From: Ligustrum vulgare
Taxonomy: Eukaryota; Streptophyta; Magnoliopsida; Lamiales; Oleaceae
Reading direction: 5' to 3'
Length of the DNA stretch: 64,000 bases
Assembly: GCA_963555705.1 (NCBI GenBank)
Contig: OY743168.1
Span: forward strand, 20,404,139-20,468,138
The notes below the pieces were generated by a model. It was not told the origin of the DNA, made no database searches, and saw only the letters and a list, made by a program, of their open reading frames with translations. Below are positions 54,179 to 63,893 of this stretch, piece after piece. The position numbers and the translations under genes are program-made. Each line of letters opens with the position of its first letter. Within the stretch, counting starts at the first letter, position 1.

Positions 54179-55250
54179 TCAAATTGCATGGCCATAATAC
54201 CTGTGGTACGCACAATAAGCCCCAATCATAGGCTGTTTTCCACTTCGACTACCTTCCATTCTTCCATGAGCTGTGGGAGGATTCGAGGCAGGAGCGTTGG
54301 AGTGCAAGTTGGGAATAGCTTCCTTGATCTCCGCTGCATAACTGGATCCGGTTCTCGAAAATGGACGTGGTGCGCCACTTCGGTTACTGCCGAACCTATC
54401 CTTATTACCTCCTTTCCTCTGGTTCGCTTCATTGGGGTACCCAATATTGTATCTCCCTTGAGGATGGTTATCTCTGGCCCTATCCATCTCTTCTGAGACG
54501 ATCTCCTCCTTCATCAGATCTACTAGGACATTGTAATCCCTTGGCTTTCTGCTTCGGACATCCCTCCAAAACATGCTTGTCATGTCTAGGCCTCCTTTTT
54601 AATGCAGAAAATATCTCTGCCTCGGTGATGTTCTCACAAACGTGCATTTCTTCTATAAACCGAGCTAAGTAGCTCTTCAAAGACTCCTCCCTTCTGTGCC
54701 TTAAGTCCTGAAGGCGTTGGAGCGGGAGCTGGCCGAGCCTGGAGGAAATAAAGCCATTTTTGAAGGCTGCCTTCAAATCTCTCCAACTGTGGATGCTACC
54801 AGGAGGGAGTTTTTTATACCAACGTATTGCGCTTCCCTCAAGGGTTAAAGCGAAGGCTTTGCACTTCAGTGCCGGAGTGGCTCCGGCTATTTCCATGCTA
54901 GCGCGATAATTCAACAGGTGATCATCAGGGTCACCTCGGCAAGAATACTTTGTTATTTCTTGCATTTCAAAGTCATGGGGCACCGGGCACTTTCGGATGC
55001 CCTCCGTGAAGGGGCTTATTTCCTCTTCATCATCCAGCTCGTATGGCGGTAATTCACTGTTCTCACCATGGTCAGAGTTCATCACGTCATGGTATTGGTC
55101 ATAGGGCGGTTGAACGTAATCCTGCCCCCGTGGTGGCAAAACTCGGCCATAATTTGGCCTTTGAAAGATCGGAAGGCCACAATGAGATTGGATCCAAGCT
55201 GCTTCTGCTCTTCTCTCCCGCCTATTTATAGGCTCATGTGTGGGGCTCAA
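54179..55250 (-). pseudogene. Gypsy gag, frameshifted near its zinc knuckle
   Basis: The frame 55250-54480 carries the retrotransposon gag domain (IRKCPVPHDFEMQEI, WYKKLPPGSIHSWRDLKAAF and LGQLPLQRLQDLRHRREES). A frameshift near 54550 shifts reading into 54583-54179, with a Gly/Arg/Asn-rich tail and YCAYHRYYGHAIEDC at about 54190-54230, the short zinc-knuckle-like motif of Tat gags. The reading continues weakly toward the protease. Confidence 0.85.
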
Positions 55251-56340
55251 CTTTTCCGCCCCTACATCATACTTATCTATAGGTATTTGGCTTCGTGATA
55301 TGGCTTCTTCAGCCTGTCGCTCAAGCCTATTTCTAGGCTAAATATCACTGTGCCGACCTTGGTCAGTTCGGCCCCCTCGCTTACCCCTGAATAATCCCCC
55401 TTTTCGGCTAAAAACACTGCAAGATTTTGAGGACGAAGCCTCCCTATGGTTAATAGAGGGTTGGCCTTGTTCTCTTGGTACTTCATGTACCAGGTCTTCT
55501 TGTTGAAAGGAATAGATTCCACCTCGTCATATGCCTGTGGATCTTGATAATAATACGAGGCAGTGGCTGCATCAGATGGTGAGTAATGCGGTTACGAGCC
55601 ATATAGGCATTCATCGCAGCAATTTGTTCTATCTGCTGTTTCTACATTTCCAACATTTGGGCTACCATGCGAGTCATATCTCGCAGCATGCAGCGATTCC
55701 GGTGCCGGAATGGAGGGTTAGGTTGGGCCACCCCCTTATTTGTGTTCTCACGAGGCCTCTGGGGAGCCTCTTACTCGCTGCGTTGGTCATCTCTGCTCCT
55801 ACGAGGGTTAACATCATCGTCACTTTCATTCATGCTCATAGCAGTTTCTTGGTTTTATCTTTTCTTTCAAAGATAGGTGAACTTTTATCTCAAAGCTCCA
55901 AGCTTTTTTCAACGTTAGTAAACTTATATTTCAAAATCTCAAGCATTTTTCAAGGTTAATAAACTTATATTTCAAAGTTTCAAGCCTTTTTCAAGGTTAA
56001 TAAAGTTATATTTCAAAGTTTCAAGCCTTTTTCAAGGTTAACAAACTTATATTTCAAAGTTTCAAGCCTTTTCCAAGGGGTTCTTGTAGTTCTTCACTCT
56101 TTTCCAAGAGGTTATCCACCCTTTTTCAAGGTTTTTTTTTTTTTTTTTTTTAACTTTTTACCATGCGTTTTCGTGGTTAGCAGTATGGTTTCCCACAGAC
56201 GGAGCCAAAATGTTGACCACAAAATCCGACTGGACCTTAGACCAACACGTCTCAGCTCCTCCCTCTTGAACACGTGGATCTCCTGCGCACTGTGACAAAC
56301 AATCAGTTTGCAAAGGGGGCCGAGGTGGCTCCCGTTTGCA
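55251..56340 (-). other. Tat leader and upstream gag region
   Basis: Contains the ORF 55277-55522 (MESIPFNKKTWYMKY and onward), which may be an N-terminal gag remnant. It is followed toward the LTR by non-coding sequence with a 41-bp tandem repeat and a T24 run at about 56130-56153. Confidence 0.5.
55880..56085 (+). repeat. 41-bp tandem repeat in Tat leader
   Basis: AACTTATATTTCAAA-like units start at 55921, 55962, 56003 and 56044, each followed by CAAGCCTTTTTCAAGGTTAA-like sequence. A decayed copy lies at 55880. The exact 41-bp spacing is kept. Confidence 0.9.
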
Positions 56341-56356
56341 CTCCGATACCAAAGTC
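56340..56356 (-). other. Tat primer-binding site
   Basis: On the minus strand the sequence just inside the 5' LTR reads CTGACTTTGGTATCGGAG. TGGTATCGGAG resembles a tRNA 3'-end complement, but the identity of the tRNA is not certain. Confidence 0.6.
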
Positions 56357-56358
56357 AG

Positions 56359-56907
56359 TGCTCATTTTCAGCAAATATAAATTGGGTGCAAGAAATATAA
56401 GTGTGTAAAAGAGAGAAAAGGGAGTGAGAGTAAAATATTTTGTTAAGAGTATGAGATTTTTAACCCTTTATTTGGTGGAGAGAGTGTTCTATTTATAGGA
56501 GAAGTTATGATCTTGGATGGCGACACGTGGTGGACTTTACACGTGTATTTACCCTAGCTGTTGGAGAGGAGGATCTTACTTTCTTGCAGTAATCATTGCT
56601 ACGTTTGGTAGGGGATGGGCGCCTGTCACATTCTTGATAAAGGCAATGTCTCGTCAAGCCACAGTCATCTGGGGAAAGTCGCACATCTCTGACACCGTCC
56701 GTTTTCCCATCGCCCGTCCGAGGCATTACCATAGAGTACCTCGGCTAGATATAAACCAGTTCGGATAAAGAGGTTCATGTGCTATTCCACCTCGGCAGTT
56801 GGCCCAAGGAGATACCCTAAGCTTTAGTCATGGGCCAAGGCCCATTGGGCCTCTATTAGGCCCTTGCTGGTGATTCATTGAGCTCCTTTTTGGGCACAGT
56901 CTCAACA
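56359..56907 (-). repeat. 5' LTR of Tat element
   Basis: 549 bp, running on the minus strand from TGTTGAGACTGTGCCC to GAAAATGAGCA. It has the same order as the 3' LTR with scattered differences and one short extra segment. Confidence 0.9.
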
Positions 56908-58697
56908 AGGTAAGTAACAAATAGTCTACATTCTAAATATTGATAAGGCAAAGACGAAGTCACAATTAGATTTGACACTTGACTGATTCAATTAATAGAG
57001 ATATATGTATATCTCACTTTGGAGGTAAATTGACAAGTCAATTTTTCTTTGAAAAAGGAAAAGTTGGGTGGTTGATCCACTGAGCCTGTTACATTCAGAT
57101 GTAAGTGGGCATATGTCAGAGTGGTATTTAGTAATTAGATAACACTGATAGTCATTGTTTTTTATATCGAAATTTAAATCTGGGAGTTTGAAGAGTTCAA
57201 ATAATACAGATATAAATTAGAAGGTCAAAATGAGAAAAATATTCTAAGTACTTAGATCTGATCAAGGTGAAGAATATTTTAAAATAACCGACTTCAAGAT
57301 TATGTTGTGAGAACATCATTTTCGCATAGATAAACCTTTCACATACGCCTCGTCACAATGGCTAATCTGAAAGGACAGAGATTGCAATTGATGCAATTAT
57401 TGATGAAGCCACGCAAAATCTCCAAAAATAATTTTTGGAGCTTTGTACAAAAATACTTTATGTTACACACTTTATCGTGTTCTGTAATAACCGATTGATG
57501 AAAGTCCATATAAGATATTGATTTTAAAGGTCTAATCTTCCTCGCTTTAAGATTTAAGACCTGAATACTTATTAGAAGTATACCAAATTTGGATGAGCAA
57601 CCGCCTTAGTCCAATAAATTTATTTGTGGGATATCCAAAAGATGGTTTGATATTATTTCTACGTTCCTATCGAGAAAGAAAGTCTATCTCAAATTTTGTC
57701 AATATTTTGGAGAAATAGTTCATCTAAAAGAAGACAGTGAGGGTAAAAGTAGAATATGAAAGAGTTCATTACTACACATGTATATACTTAATCGATTAAA
57801 TAAGCTAGAATATGTGCTTGTATTGGATGAGGGTCAGATCAATGCTTGGAACGTGCACACTATTCAGGACGTAGTGACGGCTGAGAACGCACTAGCTTTA
57901 TGTAAAGATATTAGGATCATGTATACTCCATTGGGTTACACATCCCTGATTACTGATATTATATTAGTCATCAAGGATACTGAGCATATATTCACGTTAA
58001 AGCTAAGTCAAGTGTTGACTAAACAAGATGACAGGAAGCCATAGAATCCGAGATAAAAGTAAGTTTTGGAACTTGTTTGATTTTCCTGAAATGTGTAAGA
58101 CGCAGAGGTTGTAAATGCGTTTACTCTGAATCAATTCGGATTCTGCTTGATGTAGCAACATGCTGTGATTATGAGTTTTTTGAATCCTTAAATATATAAA
58201 CATAGTATACTAGCTACAAAGATCTAATTGTAGATTAAAGTAAGCCTAACGGAACTAGAATCTTAATTTTGATGAGATGATCAAAATGTTTGATTTTATT
58301 AAAAATTGTAGATGAATTAAGTGTGTATTTAAAAGGTTAGTGGGAGTGTTCAATATTTCTAATATTATATGTAGATGACATTATTGATTAGAAATTGAAT
58401 CCCTAACCTTGAAAGTGAAAGTGTAATTGTTTAAATTTCTCTATGATGGATGAGAAATAAAATCTTCAATTTGGGAACTAGAATCTATAGAGATAGATCT
58501 GGAAGGTTGTTTTGATTTCACAATCCACGTATATAGATATAATGCTAATGTGGTTAGCATAAAAGAATCCAATGTAGGATTCGATCCCAAGAGTCATGGG
58601 ATTAATCTTCTCAAAATGATGTTTAGAACACATATTGAGAGAATGATGTAGAGAAGATACTTGAATGTTTGATAATAAGATATTCTTCAACACGACA
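56908..58697 (+). pseudogene. old Copia integrase and RT remnants
   Basis: Across many frameshifts one reads LSLLHSDVSGHMSE (about 57085, integrase start), LRSDQGEEYF (57250), TPRHNG and SER (57345), LFVGYPKD (57620) and VLTKQDDRKP (58010). GTRIYRDRSGRL and NVGFDPKSHGINL (58480-58610) lie in the C-terminal RT region. The order and orientation match a Copia pol on the plus strand. The RT core with YVDD is missing or unreadable. The fragment ends at the target site of the nested Gypsy. Confidence 0.8.
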
Positions 58698-58702
58698 CTA
58701 TG

Positions 58703-59546
58703 TGATGAGATCCCAATCGGGGAATCTCGTCGAACAACGCGGAATAACGAAATTAAACCTTAGGAAAGATCTAGATCAGATTTAAACACAAAAATAAACA
58801 AGAACACAGGAAATAAATAACAAAATTAACGATAGATCGAAGATAAAACCTTGACCCGACAATCACGATGCAATTAATGACGATGCGGATTGAAGAATCA
58901 AGATTGGTGAACGCCACAAGGGTTGTCAATTCCTTGATAAGTTCGTTAGGTGAATGTCACAAAGATCGGATCTTTGATAAGTTCAAGAAAAAGGGAAAAA
59001 CTCAACTTTTCAATTTTGGAGAATCATCTCTCAATTTAATTCATAAACTCAAACTGTTCTTTACAATCATGAAAAAAGAATATAAATAAGAAAAATAACC
59101 TAGCCTCTAATTGACTCAAAATAGAATTCTAATTAAGCTAAAATACTAAAATAGGCAAATAACTTAAAAACCAAAAAGGAAATAAAATAATTAAAATCCC
59201 GCAAAATCTGGCGTAAAGGCCTCTGGCTTAGATGTTACGGTCGTAAGTCTGGAAGTTACGGTCGTAAGCCTTGTTCTGCTGAAATTCTTCCTTTTTTCCC
59301 GAGACTTGGTGACGGCCGTGATAATAGCTTTTACGGCCGTGATTATAAGAGTTACGGCCGTGAAGGATCTCCATTACGGCCGTAAATGATTTTCTGCACA
59401 AAAAACTTCGATTCCTTGATTTGGCCTGATCCGTCCCTCTTCTCGACTCGACCCCAACATGGAACTTGCTGCGTTTTGCACGTAGATCACTGTCATATTT
59501 CCGATGGCTCGACTTCGCCCTTCGATGCCTGGTCCGGATCATATCA
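58703..59546 (-). repeat. 3' LTR of the 3.5-kb Gypsy
   Basis: 844 bp, reading TGATGAGATCCC ... GGATCATATCA on the plus strand. It is 22 bp shorter than the partner because a segment between two palindrome copies is lost (CTGGCGTAAAGG at about 59210 replaces the longer form at 61874-61909). Confidence 0.95.
59210..59392 (+). repeat. array of TTACGGCCGTAA palindromes in LTR
   Basis: Copies and near copies of the 12-bp palindrome start at 59235, 59256, 59310, 59331, 59352 and 59374. Several gaps are exactly 21 bp, about two helical turns. The second LTR has the same array with two extra copies. Confidence 0.9.
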
Positions 59547-59839
59547 TACTCCCTCTCTTGAAAAGGATTTGACCTCGAATCCATTTTTGATCGGCTTTTC
59601 AAACTCCTCCTGCTTTCTTGGGCTTGATGATCATTTTTAAGCTCCGTGCGATCTTTTAGACATTTGGACTGCTCATTTTTTCCAATGAACTTCTTTCCCG
59701 CCTTAAATTCATGGCTTGATTTATGTCCCTACAAAACAGATTTAATAGAACTGGGGAGGGGTGTGTTAGCGTGAGTAAGTGCAAATAGACTCATTTTTGT
59801 GGTAGACTCTCTTTTCTTTTCTTTTTTTGCACTCAATCT

Positions 59840-60005
59840 CTCCTTTTTCTGAGGTTTGAACCTCAATCCTCTTTTCTTTATTTTTCACCCTCTCTCATTT
59901 TTCTGAGGTCGTGGCCTCAACTCTCTTTTCTTTAATTTTCACTCCCTCTCCTTTTTCTGAGGTCGTGGCCTCAACTCTCTTATTTTTCCATTCAAACTCA
60001 CTTTT
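59840..60005 (-). repeat. 54-bp (18-codon) tandem repeat in Gypsy coding region
   Basis: GAGGTYGTGGCCTCAA-like blocks recur at 59851, 59905 and 59959. On the minus strand this codes repeats of KRVEATTSEKGEGVKIKE. It follows the protease region and looks like a hinge or leftover of the deletion. Confidence 0.9.
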
Positions 60006-60173
60006 CACTTTCAATTGATCTTTCAGGGCTTCAGTTGGAGATAGTGGCATTAGAGTAAACTTTTTCCACCCTTTTACCAAGCTGTATCTATTCGTATACC
60101 CATCATGTAGCACAGCCCTTTCATGTTGCCAAGGCCTACCCATCAATATGTGACTAATTTGCATAGGCACCAC
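59895..60173 (-). CDS. Gypsy protease C-terminal part and repeat tail
   Basis: It starts MVPMQISHILMGRPW, the C-terminal motif of the Gypsy protease, followed by HDGYTNRYSLVKGWKK. It then runs into Glu/Lys-rich 18-residue repeats. In complete relatives RT would follow; here the frame ends in the repeats. A TGA at 60174-60176 separates it from the upstream gag-protease frame. Confidence 0.8.
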   Translation of the reverse strand: MVPMQISHILMGRPWQHERAVLHDGYTNRYSLVKGWKKFTLMPLSPTEALKDQLKVKSEFEWKNKRVEATTSEKGEGVKIKEKRVEATTSEK

Positions 60174-60176
60174 GTA

Positions 60177-60962
60177 TCAAATTACCTCATCAGTATATCC
60201 ACCAAAAGAAAAAGTCACCAAGGCCTGTCTCTTCACCTTAACTTCCCCTGACTCAGTCAACCATTGTAATTTATAAAGTGTTAGATGTTTCATTAAAGGT
60301 ATGCCTAATTTTGCCACCAACATTGTACTAACTACATTAGTACAACTTTCTCCATCAATCACCATGCTACACACTTTATCATTCACGATGCATCTAGTGC
60401 GAAAAATATTATCCTTCTGCCCTTCCATATTATCCAAAACATTCACCTTACACCTAACGCTAAGAGCATGCCTATCAATAATTGACTCATCCACCACAAC
60501 ACTTTTAGCCCCTTCACTATCACACCTAACCTTCTTACGTGGACAATCAAGTACAATGTGACCCCGTTCCAAATATTTAAAGCACTTAATATTTTTATCC
60601 TTAAGAGGCTTGGAATCAGAATTATTTTTACCTTTGGTTGTCGGTTCCTCCCTCCTTTTGTGAACATGATCACTACTCTCCCATTTTGATGTCTCTTTTC
60701 GCTTCAATGGCCTTTCATATATCCCATCTCCGTACCTAGCATGACATTCATGCCTACTACTCCTCCTAGCCATAGAGTCCGCCCGCGATTGCTCCTTTTT
60801 CAATTGGGCAATCATCGCATCTCTTTTATCCATCCTAGCCATTACCTTCTTAAATTTTACCTGCATCTCTGCCAATAATTCAACACCCTGCTCCAATATC
60901 CTATCCCCTCTTTCGGGCCGTTTGTTGTCACCCACTGATGAAGATCTCTCCCCGCGAGACAT
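60177..60962 (-). CDS. Gypsy gag C-terminus, zinc knuckle and protease start
   Basis: A 261-codon frame. A coiled segment (LLAEMQVKFKKVMARMDKRD, about residues 28-47) is followed by a basic region. A zinc knuckle KCFKYLERGHIVLDC has its second Cys replaced by Tyr. The protease loop reads CSMVIDGESCTNVVST, where DGGS is usual. The frame is the most intact in the element, but with these two changes neither zinc finger nor protease is likely to be normal. Confidence 0.85.
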   Translation of the reverse strand: MSRGERSSSVGDNKRPERGDRILEQGVELLAEMQVKFKKVMARMDKRDAMIAQLKKEQSRADSMARRSSRHECHARYGDGIYERPLKRKETSKWESSDHVHKRREEPTTKGKNNSDSKPLKDKNIKCFKYLERGHIVLDCPRKKVRCDSEGAKSVVVDESIIDRHALSVRCKVNVLDNMEGQKDNIFRTRCIVNDKVCSMVIDGESCTNVVSTMLVAKLGIPLMKHLTLYKLQWLTESGEVKVKRQALVTFSFGGYTDEVI

Positions 60963-61370
60963 GGTTCATAACAAGACGAAGAAATAAAATTCCTCACAAA
61001 TCTTTATCACTCATGTATCACACTTTTTCCTTCTCAAGAACCCCGAGAATCAATCCAAGAACTCTTTATCAAGGGTAGATAAACAAGACATGAATAAGAA
61101 CAAATTGAAGAATTGAGGAAACTTGGAATATGGAAAAAAAATGAAATTTTCGATTTTTTTAATCTTCTGGAGAATTGGACTACAAGTATGGCAGAAAAAA
61201 CGGAACTGGATTTGGACGAAAAACGAACAAGAAAAACACTTTTGAATTTTTGGGACTGACTCTTATGGATCAAACTGAAGAAAATTATGACTGACACGAA
61301 GAACGCGAAGAAAATCAAGAATTAACAAGAAACGCAAGAATCTGAAATAGATCCAGGCTCTGATACCAGA

Positions 61371-62236
61371 TGATGAGATCCCAATCGGAGAATCTCGTCG
61401 AACAACGTGGAATAATGAAATTAAACCCTAGGAAAGATCTAGATCAGATTTAAATACAAAAATAAACAAGAACACAAGAAATAAATAACGGAATTCACAA
61501 TAGATCCACGATAAAACCTTGACCCGACAATCACGACGCAATTAATGACGATGCGGATTGAAGAACTAAGATTGGTGAACGTCACAAGGGTTGTCAATTC
61601 CTTGATAAGTTCGTTGGGTGAACGCCACAAAGATCGGATCTTAGATAAGTTCAAGAAAAAGGGAAAAACTCAACATTTCAATTTTGGAGAATCCTCTCTC
61701 AATTTAATTCATAAACTCAAACTATTCTTTACAATCATGAAAAATGAATATAAATAAGAAAAATAACATAGTCACTAATTGACTCAAAATAGAATTCTAA
61801 TTAAACTAAAATACTAAAATAGGCAAATAACTTAAAAACCAAAAAGGAAATAAAATAATTAAAATCCCGCAAAATATGGCCGTGAAGAAATTCGTTACGG
61901 CCGTAAAGGCCTCTGGCTTAGATGTTACGGTCGTAAGTCTGGAAGTTACGGCCGTAAGCCTTGTTCTGCTGAAATTCTTCTTTTTTACCCGAGACTTGGT
62001 TACGGCCGTGATAATAGCTTTTACAGTCGTGATTATAAGAGTTACGGCCGTGAAGGATCTCCATTACGGCCGTAAAGGCTTTTCTGCACAAAAAACTTCG
62101 ATTCTTTGATTTGGCCTGATACGTCCCTCTTCTCGGCTCGACCCCAACATGGAACTTGCTCTGTTTTGCACATAGATCACTGTCATATTGCCGATGGCTC
62201 GACTTCTCCCTTCGATACCTGGTCCGGATCATATCA
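61371..62236 (-). repeat. 5' LTR of the 3.5-kb Gypsy
   Basis: 866 bp. The ends match the other LTR, with scattered substitutions and one 22-bp length difference. The small ORFs inside it on both strands mirror those of the other LTR and are not genes. Confidence 0.95.
61872..62086 (+). repeat. array of eight TTACGGCCGTAA-type palindromes
   Basis: Eight copies, some with one or two changes (TATGGCCGTGA, TTACGGTCGTAA, TTACAGTCGTGA), lie in the LTR, mostly at 21-bp spacing (about 61874, 61895, then pairs at 21 bp). Spacers differ in sequence while the palindrome is kept. Confidence 0.9.
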
Positions 62237-62241
62237 CTATG

Positions 62242-62800
62242 TACGACACCTTTTGTATTATTGAGTACTTGAGAAGCACTAAGAATACAATAGTCTTGAA
62301 GAGAAATGTGGACTTATAGTCTTTGGGTATAGAGATACCACCCTTCAGTCCGGGAAAAGATGAAGGAAATAGTCAGTCTAATTGTTAATTAAATCATAGT
62401 AGTGGCGTGATCAGTTTGAAATGGTTCAAATAAGGGAGACCGTTAACTTTACAACTGAGACTAAATACATAGGTGCTTGTGAAGCAATCTCGAACGTTAA
62501 GTTCATTAGTGAACTATAAGTGTTCCTAGCATTGTAGCTCCAGTAATCAGTATTGTGACAACAATGGAGCCATCGCGAAAGTGTAGGAACTGGGTCTCAT
62601 CGATGATCTGAGAATGTATTGAGGAACTACTGTCTCATTCGAAGATTGTAGAAAAATATAATTCATGCCCAATAACCTTGAGAATGTTGAATATGTGAAG
62701 AATCACATATCAGAGATCCATCTATAAAACCACTATCCCAACAGAAATGTGATTGTCATATAAACTCATAGGTCACATGAGTTATTGGATCTAGTGGGAG
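62242..62800 (+). pseudogene. old Copia RNase H remnant
   Basis: It resumes exactly at the CTATG target site. Readable pieces include GYRDTTLQSGKDEGNSQS (about 62325) and STVNFTTETKYIGACEAIS (62435-62495), the AEY region of Copia RNase H. Remnants of the CDNNGAIA-type motif lie near 62560. Many stops and frameshifts. Confidence 0.75.
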
Positions 62801-63893
62801 TATGTCAGTGTTATGCTCTAAATCCAATCTTTGAGATTGCATAACACATATTATCATTGTTACAATAAAGGCAAATCTAATATTACATTGAGTTTAACTC
62901 ATCATTTAAATAATAGAGTCCGTAGGGTAAGTTTAAATAACTTGTAAGTCACAAGGTGTTGTGACTGTAAGATACGAGTCATTAATAACTTATTCTAAAA
63001 TTGTCCCTAGCGGAAGTAACAACAAGATACGGATATTGTTGTTACAGTTAGACTAGCATGTGTTGCATTTCTTTCTTAAGAAGAAAGTAGCTTATCTCAC
63101 AAGCTAGAATGTAGAGGGACATTCGAATGAACACATGGATGCATTGTTAGATGAACAAAGTATTGGATGACCCCCTAGAGATTCCACATGGATAACTATC
63201 CAAGCGTCAGTGGGGAATCTCTAATGCACTGTTGTGGATTTGGTCCTTTGACTTAAGGACGTCATAGAATCTCATATGAGGATTGTTATGTTTTGGCGAG
63301 CGTTGATGTTGGCTCTTGAGAGGGAGTCATCAGGATGACGTCGTACGAGTATAGTGAGAATTATATGAAGGTTGTGTATGTCCAACATGGGGATTCATCA
63401 CTCCTGGGTAGTAGGAAACTATAACCTGTATTTCGCTCTCTTAAGTTTATGTAAATTCTTTTACCGGAGTGAAGTTATGAGTTGAAAAAGGTGTTTTCAG
63501 TCATAACAAGATCAACTAAGATAAGAGGTTAATAACATAATTGGTCGAAATGAGATTGACGCTATCCATATCTCTTAACCAATTGAGTTATATTGATGAA
63601 GGGATTATATTTCCAAGGTAACTGCACATAAATAGGTCTTGTCATAACCACACGAAATTTTCATTCACATGGATTGCCTTGATACATTGCTAGACGTCAA
63701 TCTTGGACTGCGATGTGAATTGATCGATCTTGGCGAATCGAGGATGAATTAGAAATAGAAATTTCAATTCATCTTCTTCCAATCACATTGGAATAATAAT
63801 AACACGACGTTTCCATCGTGATTGGAACTTGATGGGTGACACATAAAAGTAAGAATTAAGCATCTGGAATTGGATTTTGTACAAGTGGGAGAT
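62801..63893 (+). other. non-coding 3' region of old Copia
   Basis: About 1.1 kb between the end of the RNase H remnant and the polypurine tract at 63880-63893. A purine-rich CTAGTGGGAGTATG at about 62792-62805 looks like a second polypurine tract. No ORF or other element was recognised. It may be an extended 3' UTR of this Copia family. Confidence 0.5.

Larger units (their letters stand above)
44686..56907 (-). mobile_element. Tat-type Gypsy retrotransposon with antisense gene, 12.2 kb
   Basis: The LTRs are 44686-45217 (element 3') and 56359-56907 (element 5'), reading TGTTGAGAC ... AAATGAGCA on the minus strand. The primer region TTTGGTATCGGAG lies at about 56340-56353. The minus-strand gene order is gag, protease, RT, RNase H, a second archaeal-type RNase H and integrase. 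The double RNase H, and a long region between integrase and 3' LTR that encodes a protein on the opposite strand, are hallmarks of the Tat/Retand group. Stops and frameshifts disable pol. No matching 5-bp target duplication was found (CTCAG against AGGTA). It sits inside the old Copia. Confidence 0.9.
58703..62236 (-). mobile_element. Gypsy deletion derivative with perfect target duplication
   Basis: The LTRs are 58703-59546 and 61371-62236. CTATG flanks the element (58698-58702 and 62237-62241), a perfect 5-bp duplication. The minus strand has the primer site TGGTATCAGAGCC at about 61356-61369 (tRNA-iMet type). The purine tract CAAGAGAGGGAGTA at 59547-59560 precedes the element's 3' LTR. Only gag and protease are present between them; RT, RNase H and integrase are absent. 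It is therefore a non-autonomous derivative that must have been mobilised by another copy. Confidence 0.95.

Noticed and set aside
59228..62232. Paired 104-124-residue Arg/Ser/Tyr-rich ORFs on the minus strand
   Set aside because: They are mirror copies within the two LTRs, and their repeats are the translated palindrome array; no evidence of a gene.
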